From the NCBI GenBank assembly GCA_963781285.1, contig CAWAFI010000008.1, positions 124,001-188,000 on the forward strand: DNA of 64,000 nucleotides. Direction: 5' to 3'. Shown here in pieces: positions 25,661 through 34,108 of this stretch (the first letter of the stretch is position 1; every line of letters begins with the position of its first letter). A program made the position numbers and the translations under genes. Below the pieces are notes generated by a model that searched no databases, was not told the origin of the DNA, and saw only the letters and a program-made list of their open reading frames with translations. Origin of the DNA: CAIWHR01 sp963781285 (GTDB taxonomy: Bacteria; Pseudomonadota; Gammaproteobacteria; Burkholderiales; Casimicrobiaceae).

Positions 25661-28121
25661 AGTCGAGGATCGCCCGGTCTGCAGAGAACCAGCCCACGTG
25701 CGCGGTGTTGAGAACCGCGCGGCGCCACCACTCGGCCTTGTCCTGCCACAGAATGGCCACCTTGCGCTGCGCCGCCCGGTACGCCTCGAAGTCGGCGGTG
25801 ACCATGAAATAGTCGTGATGCCGGAGGTTGTCGACGAGACCGCGAAAGCGTGACCGGTCATTCGGCGAGAACGCACCCGACGCGACCGCATCGAGCGCTT
25901 CGGCGAGCGGGTGCGATTTGGCGATCGTAGCCGCGGCGGCGAGGCCGGCGCGCCGGCGCGCGGCGACTTCATCGGCGTTGAGCCCGAAGATGAAGATGTT
26001 GTCGTTGCCGACGCGCTCGCGGATCTCGATGTTCGCGCCGTCGAGCGTCCCGATCGTCAGCGCGCCGTTCAACGCGAGCTTCATGTTGCCCGTACCGGAG
26101 GCTTCCATGCCGGCCGTCGAGATCTGCTCGGAGAGGTCGGCGGCCGGGATGATCGCCTCGGCGAGGCTCACGTTGTAGTTCGGCAGGAACACCACCTTGA
26201 GCTGACCGCGTACCGCCGGATCGCTGTTGACGATCCGGGCAACGTCGCTGGCGAGCTTGATGATGAGCTTGGCCTGGTGGTAGCCCGCGGCCGCCTTGCC
26301 GGCGAAGATCTTCACCCGGGGCGACCAGCCGTGCGTTGGTTGCGCGCGAATCGCGTTGTACAGCGCGACCGTCTCGAGGATGTTGAGGAGCTGCCGCTTG
26401 TATTCGTGGATGCGCTTGATCTGCACGTCGAACATTGCGTCGGGATCGATGCCCACACCCAGGCGCTCGGCGACCAGCCGCGCCAGCCCAACCTTGTTCG
26501 CGCGGCGTGCTGCAGCACACTGGTCGCGGAATGCGGCGTCGTCAGCGAACGGGGCGAGGTCTTCCAACCGGGCCGCGTCGCTCTGGAATGCAGGCCCGAT
26601 CGCGTCGACGATGAGCGCGGTCAGCCCGGGGTTGGCCTGGTAGAGCCAGCGGCGGAACGTGATGCCGTTGGTCATGTTGACGATGCGCTCGGGATACAGC
26701 GCGTCGAGGTCGTGGAATACGGTTTTCCGCATGAGCGCCGTGTGGAGCGCGGAGACACCGTTCACACGGCGCGACCCGAGGAATGCGAGATGGCCCATGC
26801 GCACCTGACGGCTGTCGTTCTCCTCGATCACCGAGACCGACGACAGAAAGGCAGCGTCGTCGCGCCCACGGGAGCGTTGTGCGTCGAGATGCAGCGCGTT
26901 GATGAGGTAGATGATCTGCATGTGCCGCGGCAGCAGGCCTTCCATCAGCGGCACCGGCCAGGTCTCGAGCGCTTCCGGCAGCAGCGTGTGGTTCGTGTAG
27001 TTGAAGACTGAGGTCGTAATATTCCAGGCGAGCTCCCAGGGCATACCGTGCTCGTCGGTCAGGAGCCGCATCAATTCCGGCACTGCGATGGCCGGATGCG
27101 TGTCGTTCAACTGGATCGACACGTGGTCGGCGAGCGTGGCGAGCTCGCCGTGCTGCGCCTTGTGCCGGCGCAGAAGGTCCTGCAGCGACGCCGAGGCGAA
27201 GAAGATTTCCTGCCGCAGCCGCAGTTCGTGCCCCGCGGCGGTCTCGTCGCTCGGGTAGAGCACGCGCGAGATCGCTTCCAGCCGCACCCGGTCGGCCAGC
27301 GCGCCGACGTGATCGCCGCGGTTGAAATCCCCGAGCGATAGCGGGTCCATCGCTCGCGCCGACCACAGCCGGAGCGTGTTGACGTGTCTTCCTTGCCAGC
27401 CGGTGATCGGGGTGTCGTAGGCAACGGCATTGACGGTCTCCGCCGGATTCCACGTGTAGCGCGGAGTTCCGTCGTCACCCTGAATCACGTCGACGGTGCC
27501 CCCGAAACCGACGGTGTAGGCGACCTCCGGCCGCTCGAACTCCCACGGATTTCCCGACGACAGCCAATCCTCGGGCAGCTCGATCTGCCAGCCGTCCTTC
27601 AGTACCTGCCGGAAGATACCGTGGTCGTAGCGTATGCCATAGCCATGGGCAGGTATTCCCAACGTGGCCATGCTTTCCATGAAGCACGCCGCAAGGCGGC
27701 CGAGGCCGCCGTTGCCGAGCGCGGCGTCGGGTTCCAGCTTGCGCAACCGGTCAAGATCCACACCGAGATCGCGCAGCGCCTCGCGCGCGGTCGTGACAAG
27801 GCCCAGGTTCGAGAGCGCGTCGAACAGCAGGCGGCCGATCAGGAATTCGAGCGAAAAATAGTAAACGCGCTTGCGCCCGTCGCGGTAGGTCTTGCGGGTC
27901 GCGTCCACCCAGCGGTCGATGATCTGGTCGCGCACGGCGAGGGCGGTGGCGACGAGCCAATCGTGATCGCGCGCATGGTCGGGATCCTTGCCGACCATGT
28001 AAGTGAGCTTCTGGAGGATCGAAGCGCGGAATGCCGCGACCGCGTCGCCGCCTGGAGCGTTGGCCGCATCGGGGCCATCCGCGCGCGTCGCGGGTGGGGT
28101 GGTTGGGGTTTCGATCGTCAT
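25620..28121 (-). CDS. glgP: Glycogen phosphorylase
   Basis: An 833-residue GT35 phosphorylase. The pyridoxal-phosphate site is in EASGTGNMKLALNGALTIGT, where the Lys of NMK binds PLP; LGNGGLGRLAACFMESMATL and NPWE-type segments are also conserved. It releases glucose 1-phosphate from chain ends and leaves stubs for GlgX. Start ATG 28121 is chosen because upstream in-frame sequence has no family match. It is the first gene of the glg operon; its promoter should lie in the 302-bp gap shared with the divergent ROK kinase. Degrading and synthetic enzymes are therefore likely to be transcribed together, with control at the enzyme level. Confidence 0.96.
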   Translation of the reverse strand: MTIETPTTPPATRADGPDAANAPGGDAVAAFRASILQKLTYMVGKDPDHARDHDWLVATALAVRDQIIDRWVDATRKTYRDGRKRVYYFSLEFLIGRLLFDALSNLGLVTTAREALRDLGVDLDRLRKLEPDAALGNGGLGRLAACFMESMATLGIPAHGYGIRYDHGIFRQVLKDGWQIELPEDWLSSGNPWEFERPEVAYTVGFGGTVDVIQGDDGTPRYTWNPAETVNAVAYDTPITGWQGRHVNTLRLWSARAMDPLSLGDFNRGDHVGALADRVRLEAISRVLYPSDETAAGHELRLRQEIFFASASLQDLLRRHKAQHGELATLADHVSIQLNDTHPAIAVPELMRLLTDEHGMPWELAWNITTSVFNYTNHTLLPEALETWPVPLMEGLLPRHMQIIYLINALHLDAQRSRGRDDAAFLSSVSVIEENDSRQVRMGHLAFLGSRRVNGVSALHTALMRKTVFHDLDALYPERIVNMTNGITFRRWLYQANPGLTALIVDAIGPAFQSDAARLEDLAPFADDAAFRDQCAAARRANKVGLARLVAERLGVGIDPDAMFDVQIKRIHEYKRQLLNILETVALYNAIRAQPTHGWSPRVKIFAGKAAAGYHQAKLIIKLASDVARIVNSDPAVRGQLKVVFLPNYNVSLAEAIIPAADLSEQISTAGMEASGTGNMKLALNGALTIGTLDGANIEIRERVGNDNIFIFGLNADEVAARRRAGLAAAATIAKSHPLAEALDAVASGAFSPNDRSRFRGLVDNLRHHDYFMVTADFEAYRAAQRKVAILWQDKAEWWRRAVLNTAHVGWFSADRAILDYAREIWQTGPAPG

Positions 28122-28423
28122 GGGAGATTCCGCTGGATGCCGGGCCGCATGGAGGCGCTGCGCGTCCCGCCACGGGGCGCGTGCGACGGCAGGCGCGCCG
28201 CGAACCGCGATCACAGGGAGAAGTCTACCTCGACATGGTCCACGCGCGCTTGCGACGCGATTCGCGGGGTTCCTGGTTTCACTTTTTGCCCGATTCTCCG
28301 GTCACCGTTGCCGTCGCGCGCACCGCATGGGAAAGTAACCGGAATTGCCGGAGAAGCCGGGCGAGCGCCACAACGGCGACCTCGGCGCGGCGCGCCGTGG
28401 CATCCACACACGGAGCAAATCCG
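28122..28423. promoter_or_regulatory. Divergent promoter region between glgP and ROK kinase
   Basis: This 302-bp gap must hold the promoters of the glg operon (minus) and the ROK kinase (plus). No gene is seen. TTCTCCGG at 28294-28301 and its complement CCGGAGAA at 28348-28355 form an 8-bp inverted repeat with arms about 54 bp apart. No strong -10/-35 pair was identified on either strand. Confidence 0.35.
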
Positions 28424-29335
28424 ATGCGCGACAAACGGGTGATGATCGGGGTCGATCTCGGGGGTACGAAGATTGAGATTGTCGCACTCGATCCGACGGG
28501 CGCCGAGCTCGTCCGCCGCCGGGTGCCGACGCCGCGCGACGACTACCGGGCAACGATCGCCATGGTGACGAGTCTCGTCCGGGATGTGGAGCGGGATCTG
28601 CCGCCGATCGGCACCGTCGGCATCGGCACGCCCGGGTCGATCTCCCGTGCCACGGGACTGCTGCGCGGCGCCAACTCGGTGTGCCTCAACGGCCAGCCGA
28701 TCAAGCACGATATCGAGGCGGCTCTCGGCCGCGCCGTGACCGTTTCCAACGATGCGAACTGCTTCGCGCTTTCCGAGGCGAGCGACGGCGCCGGAAAGGG
28801 TGCCGATGTGGTCTTCGGCGCGATCCTTGGCACCGGCACCGGTGCCGGGATCGTCGTGAACGGCCGCGTGCTCGATGGCCCCAATGCCATCGCGGGCGAG
28901 TGGGGCCACAATCCGCTGCCGTGGCCACGGGACGATGAGCGTCCGGGACCCGCGTGCTTCTGCGGCCGGGCGGGGTGCATTGAGACATTCGTTTCGGGGC
29001 CGGGGATCGAGCGCGATCACCTCCGCGCGACGGGCAAGCCCGTAAGCTCGCACGACATCGTCGCGCGCGCGGCGCTCGGCGATGCTGCATGCGCGGCAAC
29101 ACTGGAACGCTACGAGGAACGCCTCGCGCGGGCGCTCGCGCACGTGATCAACCTGCTCGACCCCGACGTCATCGTGCTGGGCGGCGGCATGTCCAACATC
29201 GATCGCCTCTACGCCAGCGTGCCGCGCCTGTGGGGCCCGTGGGTGTTTTCCGATCGCGTCGACACGCGACTCGTCAAGCACGTTCACGGTGACTCGAGCG
29301 GCGTGCGCGGCGCGGCGTGGCTCGGCGCGGGGTGA
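28424..29335 (+). CDS. ROK family sugar kinase (glucokinase/fructokinase-like)
   Basis: A 303-residue ROK protein without a DNA-binding domain, hence an enzyme rather than a repressor. The ATP motif is IGVDLGGTKIE, the sugar-binding and catalytic segment is VSNDANCFALSE, and the zinc motif CFCGRAGCIE matches CxCGxxGCxE. ILGTGTGAGIVVNG is also conserved. It starts at ATG 28424 with GGAG nine bases before. Among characterised relatives it most resembles fructokinase/Mak and N-acetylhexosamine or glucose kinases. Divergence from the glycogen operon suggests it phosphorylates the glucose set free by MalQ and phosphorylase action. That link is inference. Confidence 0.9.
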   Translation: MRDKRVMIGVDLGGTKIEIVALDPTGAELVRRRVPTPRDDYRATIAMVTSLVRDVERDLPPIGTVGIGTPGSISRATGLLRGANSVCLNGQPIKHDIEAALGRAVTVSNDANCFALSEASDGAGKGADVVFGAILGTGTGAGIVVNGRVLDGPNAIAGEWGHNPLPWPRDDERPGPACFCGRAGCIETFVSGPGIERDHLRATGKPVSSHDIVARAALGDAACAATLERYEERLARALAHVINLLDPDVIVLGGGMSNIDRLYASVPRLWGPWVFSDRVDTRLVKHVHGDSSGVRGAAWLGAG

Positions 29336-29492
29336 CGACTGGGTTTCGCCCGAGCGCGCATTCGCGACGGCGTTCTGGCTATGGGATCCGATTTGCGGCG
29401 TCATGCGTGCTACTGCGGCAATCGGCCGCAGCGAGGATTTGGCGCACCGGACCAATTTCCGCGGCCAAGTTTGATCCGCGTCAATCGGGTCC

Positions 29493-29498
29493 CTTGAA
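29493..29498 (+). promoter_or_regulatory. Possible heat-shock type -35 element before hsp20
   Basis: CTTGAA lies 87 bases before the hsp20 ATG and matches the core of the sigma-32 -35 box. The expected CCCCAT-like -10 element is not well matched (the region reads acgaaaat), so the call is tentative. The surrounding gap of 250 bp downstream of the kinase holds no gene. Confidence 0.28.
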
Positions 29499-29585
29499 TC
29501 GGCTGCAGAAGGACGAAAATTAGTATTGGGGAGGGCCCCGAGGGTTCGGGATCCGAACCAAGATAGGTGGTCGAAGGAGGGCATC

Positions 29586-30011
29586 ATGAGCAACCTCGTA
29601 ACGTATGATCCGTTCCTTGACGCCGGCTTTGACGAGTTGTTCCGCGGGTTCTTCAAGCCCGTCCGCATGGAGGGCGCCCGCACGCCGGTCACAATCAAGA
29701 TGGACGTGACCGAAACCGGTGATGGTTACATGATCCACGCCGAAATGCCCGGTGTGAAAAAAGGCGATATCAACGTCGAGATCGAAGGCAACGAAGTCAC
29801 GATCACCGGCGAAGTGAAGCGTGAATGGGAAAAGAAGGAAGGCGAAAAGCTGATCCGCAGCGAGCGCTACTACGGGAACATCTATCGCAGCTTCACGCTG
29901 CCGCACGAGCTTGATCCAGCGAAGAGCGTGGCCAAGTATGATGACGGAGTCCTCGAACTGAAGCTCGTTGGCAAGGCAGGTGCGACCGGGAGGAAGTTGC
30001 CGGTGCTGTAA
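29586..30011 (+). CDS. Hsp20/alpha-crystallin family small heat shock protein
   Basis: A 141-residue protein with an alpha-crystallin domain (about 35-130): VTIKMDVTETGDGYMIHAEMPGVKKGDINVEIEGNEVTITGEV and a following FTLPHELDPAKSVAKYDDGVLELKL. The conserved AxLKDGVLxL motif appears as AKYDDGVLELK. A weak IxV-type tail is seen as KLPVL. It acts as an ATP-independent holdase that keeps unfolding proteins soluble. ATG 29586 is fixed by a strong GAAGGAGG five bases upstream. Transcription ends at the hairpin 54 bp downstream. Confidence 0.95.
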   Translation: MSNLVTYDPFLDAGFDELFRGFFKPVRMEGARTPVTIKMDVTETGDGYMIHAEMPGVKKGDINVEIEGNEVTITGEVKREWEKKEGEKLIRSERYYGNIYRSFTLPHELDPAKSVAKYDDGVLELKLVGKAGATGRKLPVL

Positions 30012-30064
30012 GCGGCATTTCGGGGACGGGCGGGTACCCGTTCCCGGTATTCGTCCGTCCGTCG

Positions 30065-30089
30065 GGGCCTGCGCACGCAGGCCCTTTTT
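30065..30089 (+). terminator. Intrinsic terminator of hsp20
   Basis: GGGCCTGCG and CGCAGGCCC form a perfect stem at 30065-30084, followed directly by TTTTT (30085-30089). The folded loop is probably GCAC. It is placed 54 bp after the hsp20 stop, the clearest rho-independent terminator in the window. Confidence 0.92.
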
Positions 30090-30253
30090 GCTCATTGAGG
30101 GTTTACTTCCTGAAACGCTGGTTTGGAGGCCTGTGCCGCAATAACCGGACTGGGTGGTGCTGACCGTGTTGCATGACTTTCTCTGAGCCATCGCATGATG
30201 AGCTCGTGATCGCGCTGGTAAGGACAGCGATGCTGTGGGCGCTTGGTCGCCAT

Positions 30254-31390
30254 CTATTTCCCCTTGACCGCCTCGACCTTGAGAATGCGTCCGTTCGCCT
30301 CGTCGATCAGGAGGTAAAGCAAACCGTCGGGTCCTTGTGCGACTTCACGGACGCGACCGACGTCACCGAGGTAGCGTTCCTCCGCGGCGACGCGATCGCC
30401 GCTCAGCACCAGCCGTACCAGGCCGCCGGGCGTGAGCGATCCGATGAACAGGCTCCCGCGCCAATCCGGATACGCATCGCCGGTATAGAACGCCGCGCCC
30501 GACGGCGCGATGACCGGGTCCCAGTAGTAGACCGGCTGCTCCATCCCGGCTTTGGCCTGACCTTCCCCGATCTTGAGGCCGGAGTAATCGATGCCGTAGG
30601 TGATGACCGGCCAGCCGTAGTTCTTGCCTGCCTGCGGATGGTTGAGCTCATCGCCGCCGCGGGCGCCGTGTTCGACGGTCCACAATTGGCCGGTTTGGGG
30701 ATGCAGCGCCGCGGCCTGCACGTTGCGATGGCCGTACGACCAGATCTCGGGACGGGCACCGCCACGGTTGACGAGCGGATTGTCCTTCGGGATCGATCCG
30801 TCGGGGTTGATGCGGACGATCTTGCCGAGCGTAGTCGACAGATCCTGCGCGCGCTCGCGATACGAAAATCGATCGCCCGTCGTCACGAACAGCGTACCGT
30901 CACGCGCGAAAATCAGGCGCGAGCCCCAGTGGTTCAGTCCGCTGACCTTCGGTACCTGGCGCCAGATCACCTGCACGTTCTCGAGTCGGTCGGCGCCGAG
31001 GCGCGCGCGTGCGACTGCGGTACCGGCGCCTCCTTCCCCGGGTTCGGCGTAGCTGAGATAAATCAGTCCGTCCTGCGAGAAGTTCGGTGACGCGGCCACG
31101 TCGAGCAAACCGCCCTGTCCGCCGATCTGCGCCTTCGGGACACCGGCCAGCGGATCGGACAATTGCCCGTTCGGGTCGACCCGGCGCAGCCGTCCGGCAC
31201 GTTCGGTAACGAGCATGCTCCCGTCCGGCAGGAAGTCGAGCCCCCAGGGATGATCCAGGCCCTTCGCGACCACTGTGGTGCGAATGGGCGCTTCGCTCGC
31301 CTTCGGCGTCGGAGAGAGTTGCGTTTGCGCCGATGTCGTTTCCGCGAGGCCGCTCGTCATCGCCGCGAAGGCTACGAGGAGCGAGTGCAT
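30254..31390 (-). CDS. PQQ-dependent soluble aldose sugar dehydrogenase (YliI/Asd-like)
   Basis: A 378-residue periplasmic six-bladed beta-propeller. A signal peptide (about 1-21, ending TSA) is followed by the family core: GLDHPWGLDFLPDGSMLVTERAGRLRR, GLLDVAASPNF, HWGSRLIFARDGTLFVTTGDR, IWSYGHRNVQ and WTVEHGARGGDE. The conserved His in HPWG/NHWG/GHRN and the Arg in GHRN are expected PQQ-site residues. It oxidises aldose sugars to lactones and passes electrons to the respiratory chain through PQQ. No PQQ synthesis genes are in the window. It is convergent with hsp20 and divergent from the DM13 remnant. Confidence 0.92.
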   Translation of the reverse strand: MHSLLVAFAAMTSGLAETTSAQTQLSPTPKASEAPIRTTVVAKGLDHPWGLDFLPDGSMLVTERAGRLRRVDPNGQLSDPLAGVPKAQIGGQGGLLDVAASPNFSQDGLIYLSYAEPGEGGAGTAVARARLGADRLENVQVIWRQVPKVSGLNHWGSRLIFARDGTLFVTTGDRFSYRERAQDLSTTLGKIVRINPDGSIPKDNPLVNRGGARPEIWSYGHRNVQAAALHPQTGQLWTVEHGARGGDELNHPQAGKNYGWPVITYGIDYSGLKIGEGQAKAGMEQPVYYWDPVIAPSGAAFYTGDAYPDWRGSLFIGSLTPGGLVRLVLSGDRVAAEERYLGDVGRVREVAQGPDGLLYLLIDEANGRILKVEAVKGK

Positions 31391-31458
31391 CGCATAGCGG
31401 ACAGCCCGTCATCCGGAGGAGCGCGCGCGACCCGGCCCGCTCCGGCAAGCGTCGGCCA

Positions 31459-31721
31459 ATGCGTCCGCGTCGCTCATCGGGGATTGGCGACATCAAGAAA
31501 CTTGCACTCCTTGTGGCATCACACGTGATTGCGCTTGGCATCGGTTTCGCGGCAGGCATTTATCTCCTCCCGATTCTCACCGCACCGGAAGGTCCTCGTG
31601 CCGCGAGGTGAAGGACTTGGCTAGGACCGCCGCCTACATGGCTCGGTTCCGCCGCGAGCTCGAGAGCAGCGATCTCGTGCATTGTAGACGGGCAGTTGGC
31701 CCGCACCGGACGCCGGTCTGA
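31459..31721 (+). pseudogene. Decayed DM13-domain protein gene
   Basis: ATG 31459 opens a frame with a membrane anchor, KKLALLVASHVIALGIG followed by FAAGIYLLPILTAP, that strongly resembles the N-terminus of DM13-domain proteins. The frame stops at 31611. The next frame continues VKDLARTAAYMARFRRELES then SDLVH, which matches the start of the DM13 domain. Adding one G in the GCGAG near 31605 would join the two as PRAAEVKDLA. After SDLVH the family resemblance ends and the frame stops at 31721, so the rest of the domain (normally about 80 more residues) is missing. DM13 proteins are proposed to take part in redox processes. Recognition is from memory of the family, not a search. Confidence 0.5.
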
Positions 31722-31760
31722 AAACGCTGGTCTTGAGGCCCCAAACCGCTGGCGCCGGCG

Positions 31761-33348
31761 TCACTCGGGATCGCCCGGGTCGTTGAACAGCACCGTCAGC
31801 TTGATGCTGCCGTGTCCGTATTGCGGGAAGCCGGCCGTGTTGCGATCACCGGGATTAAGGTTGGACGCCGTGTCGTCCGGTGGAAACAGCACCAGTGTGT
31901 TCAGGAACTCGACGATGGAATCCTGGTGAACGTCGGGTAGCCGTGCGAACGCGTCGCGGGCTGCCTGCGCCTCACCGCCATGGCGCAGGATCACCTCCGT
32001 CAGATTGATGCTGCGGCCGTCGTGCCCGTACGGCGCCGTCGTGGCCACACCCCAGAGCGGCGTGGTCATGAATTCGCGGCGCATCGAGCCGTCGTAGTTG
32101 CGCTCGTAGAAGCCCGGTCCGACGTCATGCCGCTTGAAATCGGTGAAGATGCTCTTGACCATGAACGGCTGCAGCTTCGGCTGCTTGACCGGCGGATGCC
32201 CGCTGCGATCGTCGACTACATCGTAGAGCGGCGCCGCGGTAGCGTAGAGGTTGTTGAACAGGCCGCGCCGCGGATCGTACACAGTTTCGACGTCGGCGAT
32301 GCGTCGATCGCGATGTAGATCGAAGGTCAGCGACGTGGCAGCCTCCGCAGCCGATCCGATCGAAGAGCTGTCGACCTTTCGCGCTCGATGGTGTGATCCT
32401 GTAGGTCGCCGGCTTGAAGTAATTCAGCAGGTAGAACTCGAGATAATCGACAAGAGCGCGCGGAATCTCGTTGGCGACACCATCGGCATCGAGGTCTTCG
32501 TCGGCGCGCGTTGCCGCGGGCGCTTCCAGCCGATCGTTCCCGCCGTCGAGCACCATGCCCGCCGGTGTGACGAAGCGCCCGCCCGCTTTGGCCGCCGCGA
32601 GCTCCGGATCGACGGCCTGCAGGCCCATTTCGTCGTTCAACGCTCCGTCAATGAACTCGCGGATAGAGATCTTGCCGCCGTGCGCGAAGAAAGGCCGAAC
32701 GCGAAGGTCTGGATCGACGCCGATGACTCGCGACGTGTCGAAGGATCCGTCTGGCAGCGCCGTCAACGCGCCATAGTGAATGCCCTTGCTCTCCAGGGCG
32801 ACGGCGACGGGCGCTTTCGTCGCCTGCGCTTGCGCAGACGCCTGCGAGCGCAGCCCGCGGAGGTCGGTCGTGATCTCGTCGGCGAGCATTTCCTTCAGGC
32901 CGAGACCGAACAAATGCGGCGCGTCCCGACTGTCGGGCCGCGTTGCCACGTCGCCACCCACGCCCGCCGACCCGCGCGGCCGGCCGTGGCAAGCCGCGCA
33001 ACTGTCTGCGAGCCCGGCGCCGATCGCAAGATTCACGTTGACGTCGCCACGACCATCGCCGGACAACGGGCCCTGCCCCTCTTCCTGGGTGAATTTGCGC
33101 TGAAAGAGCTGGCGCCCGCGACGAACCGCGCGAAACGGATCGCGCGCGATGACGAACGACGACGAATAGGGCGTCATCCAGTCGCCGCGGTCGGCGCCGA
33201 TCTGCTGCGCGAGCGATTTGGCGATGCCTTCGTTGGCGACGTTCGGGGCTTTGGTCCGGTCGACGAGCTGGGCCATGACAGCGCCGGGAAGTGAGAGGAC
33301 GAGCGCCGCGCACACGGCTGCGATACCGAGAATGTTGATTCGCTTCAT
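31761..33348 (-). pseudogene. Di-haem cytochrome c oxidoreductase (DHOR family), one frameshift
   Basis: Start ATG 33348 has GGAGG seven bases upstream, then a signal peptide (about 1-26, ending VMA). The first haem site is CAACH in GLADSCAACHGRPRGSAG, followed by RPDSRDAPHLFGLGLKEMLADEITTDLRG. The second haem site is CGGCH in RIGCGGCHV. Just after it (about 32324-32335) the frame breaks; shifting by one base gives LTFDLHRDRRIADVETVYD and runs cleanly to the stop at 31761, including TTPLWGVATTAPYGHDGRS. The whole matches putative periplasmic di-haem peroxidase/oxidoreductase proteins (DUF1111/DHOR). One base separates it from a full gene of about 528 residues. Electron partner and substrate are unknown. 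Confidence 0.78.
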
Positions 33349-34108
33349 AATCGATCCTCCTGCACGGTGGCACGCTGGCAACGCCGGGTGAGTTCGTGAA
33401 TCGCTTCCCGCGACAACAGCGTTGAACTTGCACACGGTCGCACTATGCAAGACGACGAAGGTCGCCGGTAGCGCACATTCGGCTCGCCGGGCGCAGAAGA
33501 TTCGATCGCCGCCGGCCGCGTGCGGGATTAGTATTGGCTGCGTTCGCGCATGCCAAAGACGCCGCGGCATGCGGCAACGAGCGCGCGGATTCCCGCCTGC
33601 AGCGCGAACATTTACGTGACGCTTCTTTCCGCCGCGAGGTAATGCGCTCGCGCGCTGGCGCGATGGGCGGCGTTCACCGGCAACGCCTCGATGCGCGACA
33701 CGAAGGGATCGTGGGCAGATGAGGAACGTGCATTCATGGGAGCCTCGTCTCGGTGGTCTGGGGCGCCATGTCAGCCGGCCTCGTGACGAAAAACGAGGGA
33801 CGCCCTCATGCTTCGAACGTTCTGCCCCTTCACCTCCTAATACGGATTGTCGCGCCGGAAACGGACATCGCTCTGCGCGCGTCGTGGTCGCCGGGCGAAC
33901 GGCAACCCTTCCGGAACCGCTGTTGCGCGGTGGGGATGCGCGCTCAACGGCGCGTGGCTGCGAGCAGATCGTGCGCCCGCTGCGTGAGCGCGTGCTCCGG
34001 TCCGAGGCCGCCCGCAAGCGAGGTGGCCGCACGCTCGAGCAGCGGCCGGGCGGTTAACGTATGGGCACCGCGAGCGGCGGCTGCGGGGGCGGTTTGGGCC
34101 GGCGCGGC
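33349..34108. other. 760-bp stretch without a secure gene
   Basis: Between the cytochrome start and the ETF-QO stop no family-matched gene is found. Two weak coding hints exist on the minus strand. One is a 41-codon frame at 33612-33737 with a plausible ribosome site, listed separately. The other is 55 sense codons at 33944-34108 that follow the ETF-QO stop in the same frame and read like the end of a TPR protein (LTARPLLERAATSLAGGLGP, then EHALTQRA) but have no start codon. The latter may be the remnant of a lost gene. No tRNA or terminator was recognised. Confidence 0.4.
33612..33737 (-). CDS. Possible small protein, 41 residues
   Basis: ATG 33737 opens a short frame (MNARSSSAHDPFVSRIEALP, then VNAAHRASARAHYLAAERSV and a final T), preceded by GAGG seven bases upstream. 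It is hydrophilic and probably helical. No family is recognised, and a frame this short arises easily by chance in GC-rich DNA. It might also be a fragment of a decayed gene. Confidence 0.22.
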   Translation of the reverse strand: MNARSSSAHDPFVSRIEALPVNAAHRASARAHYLAAERSVT

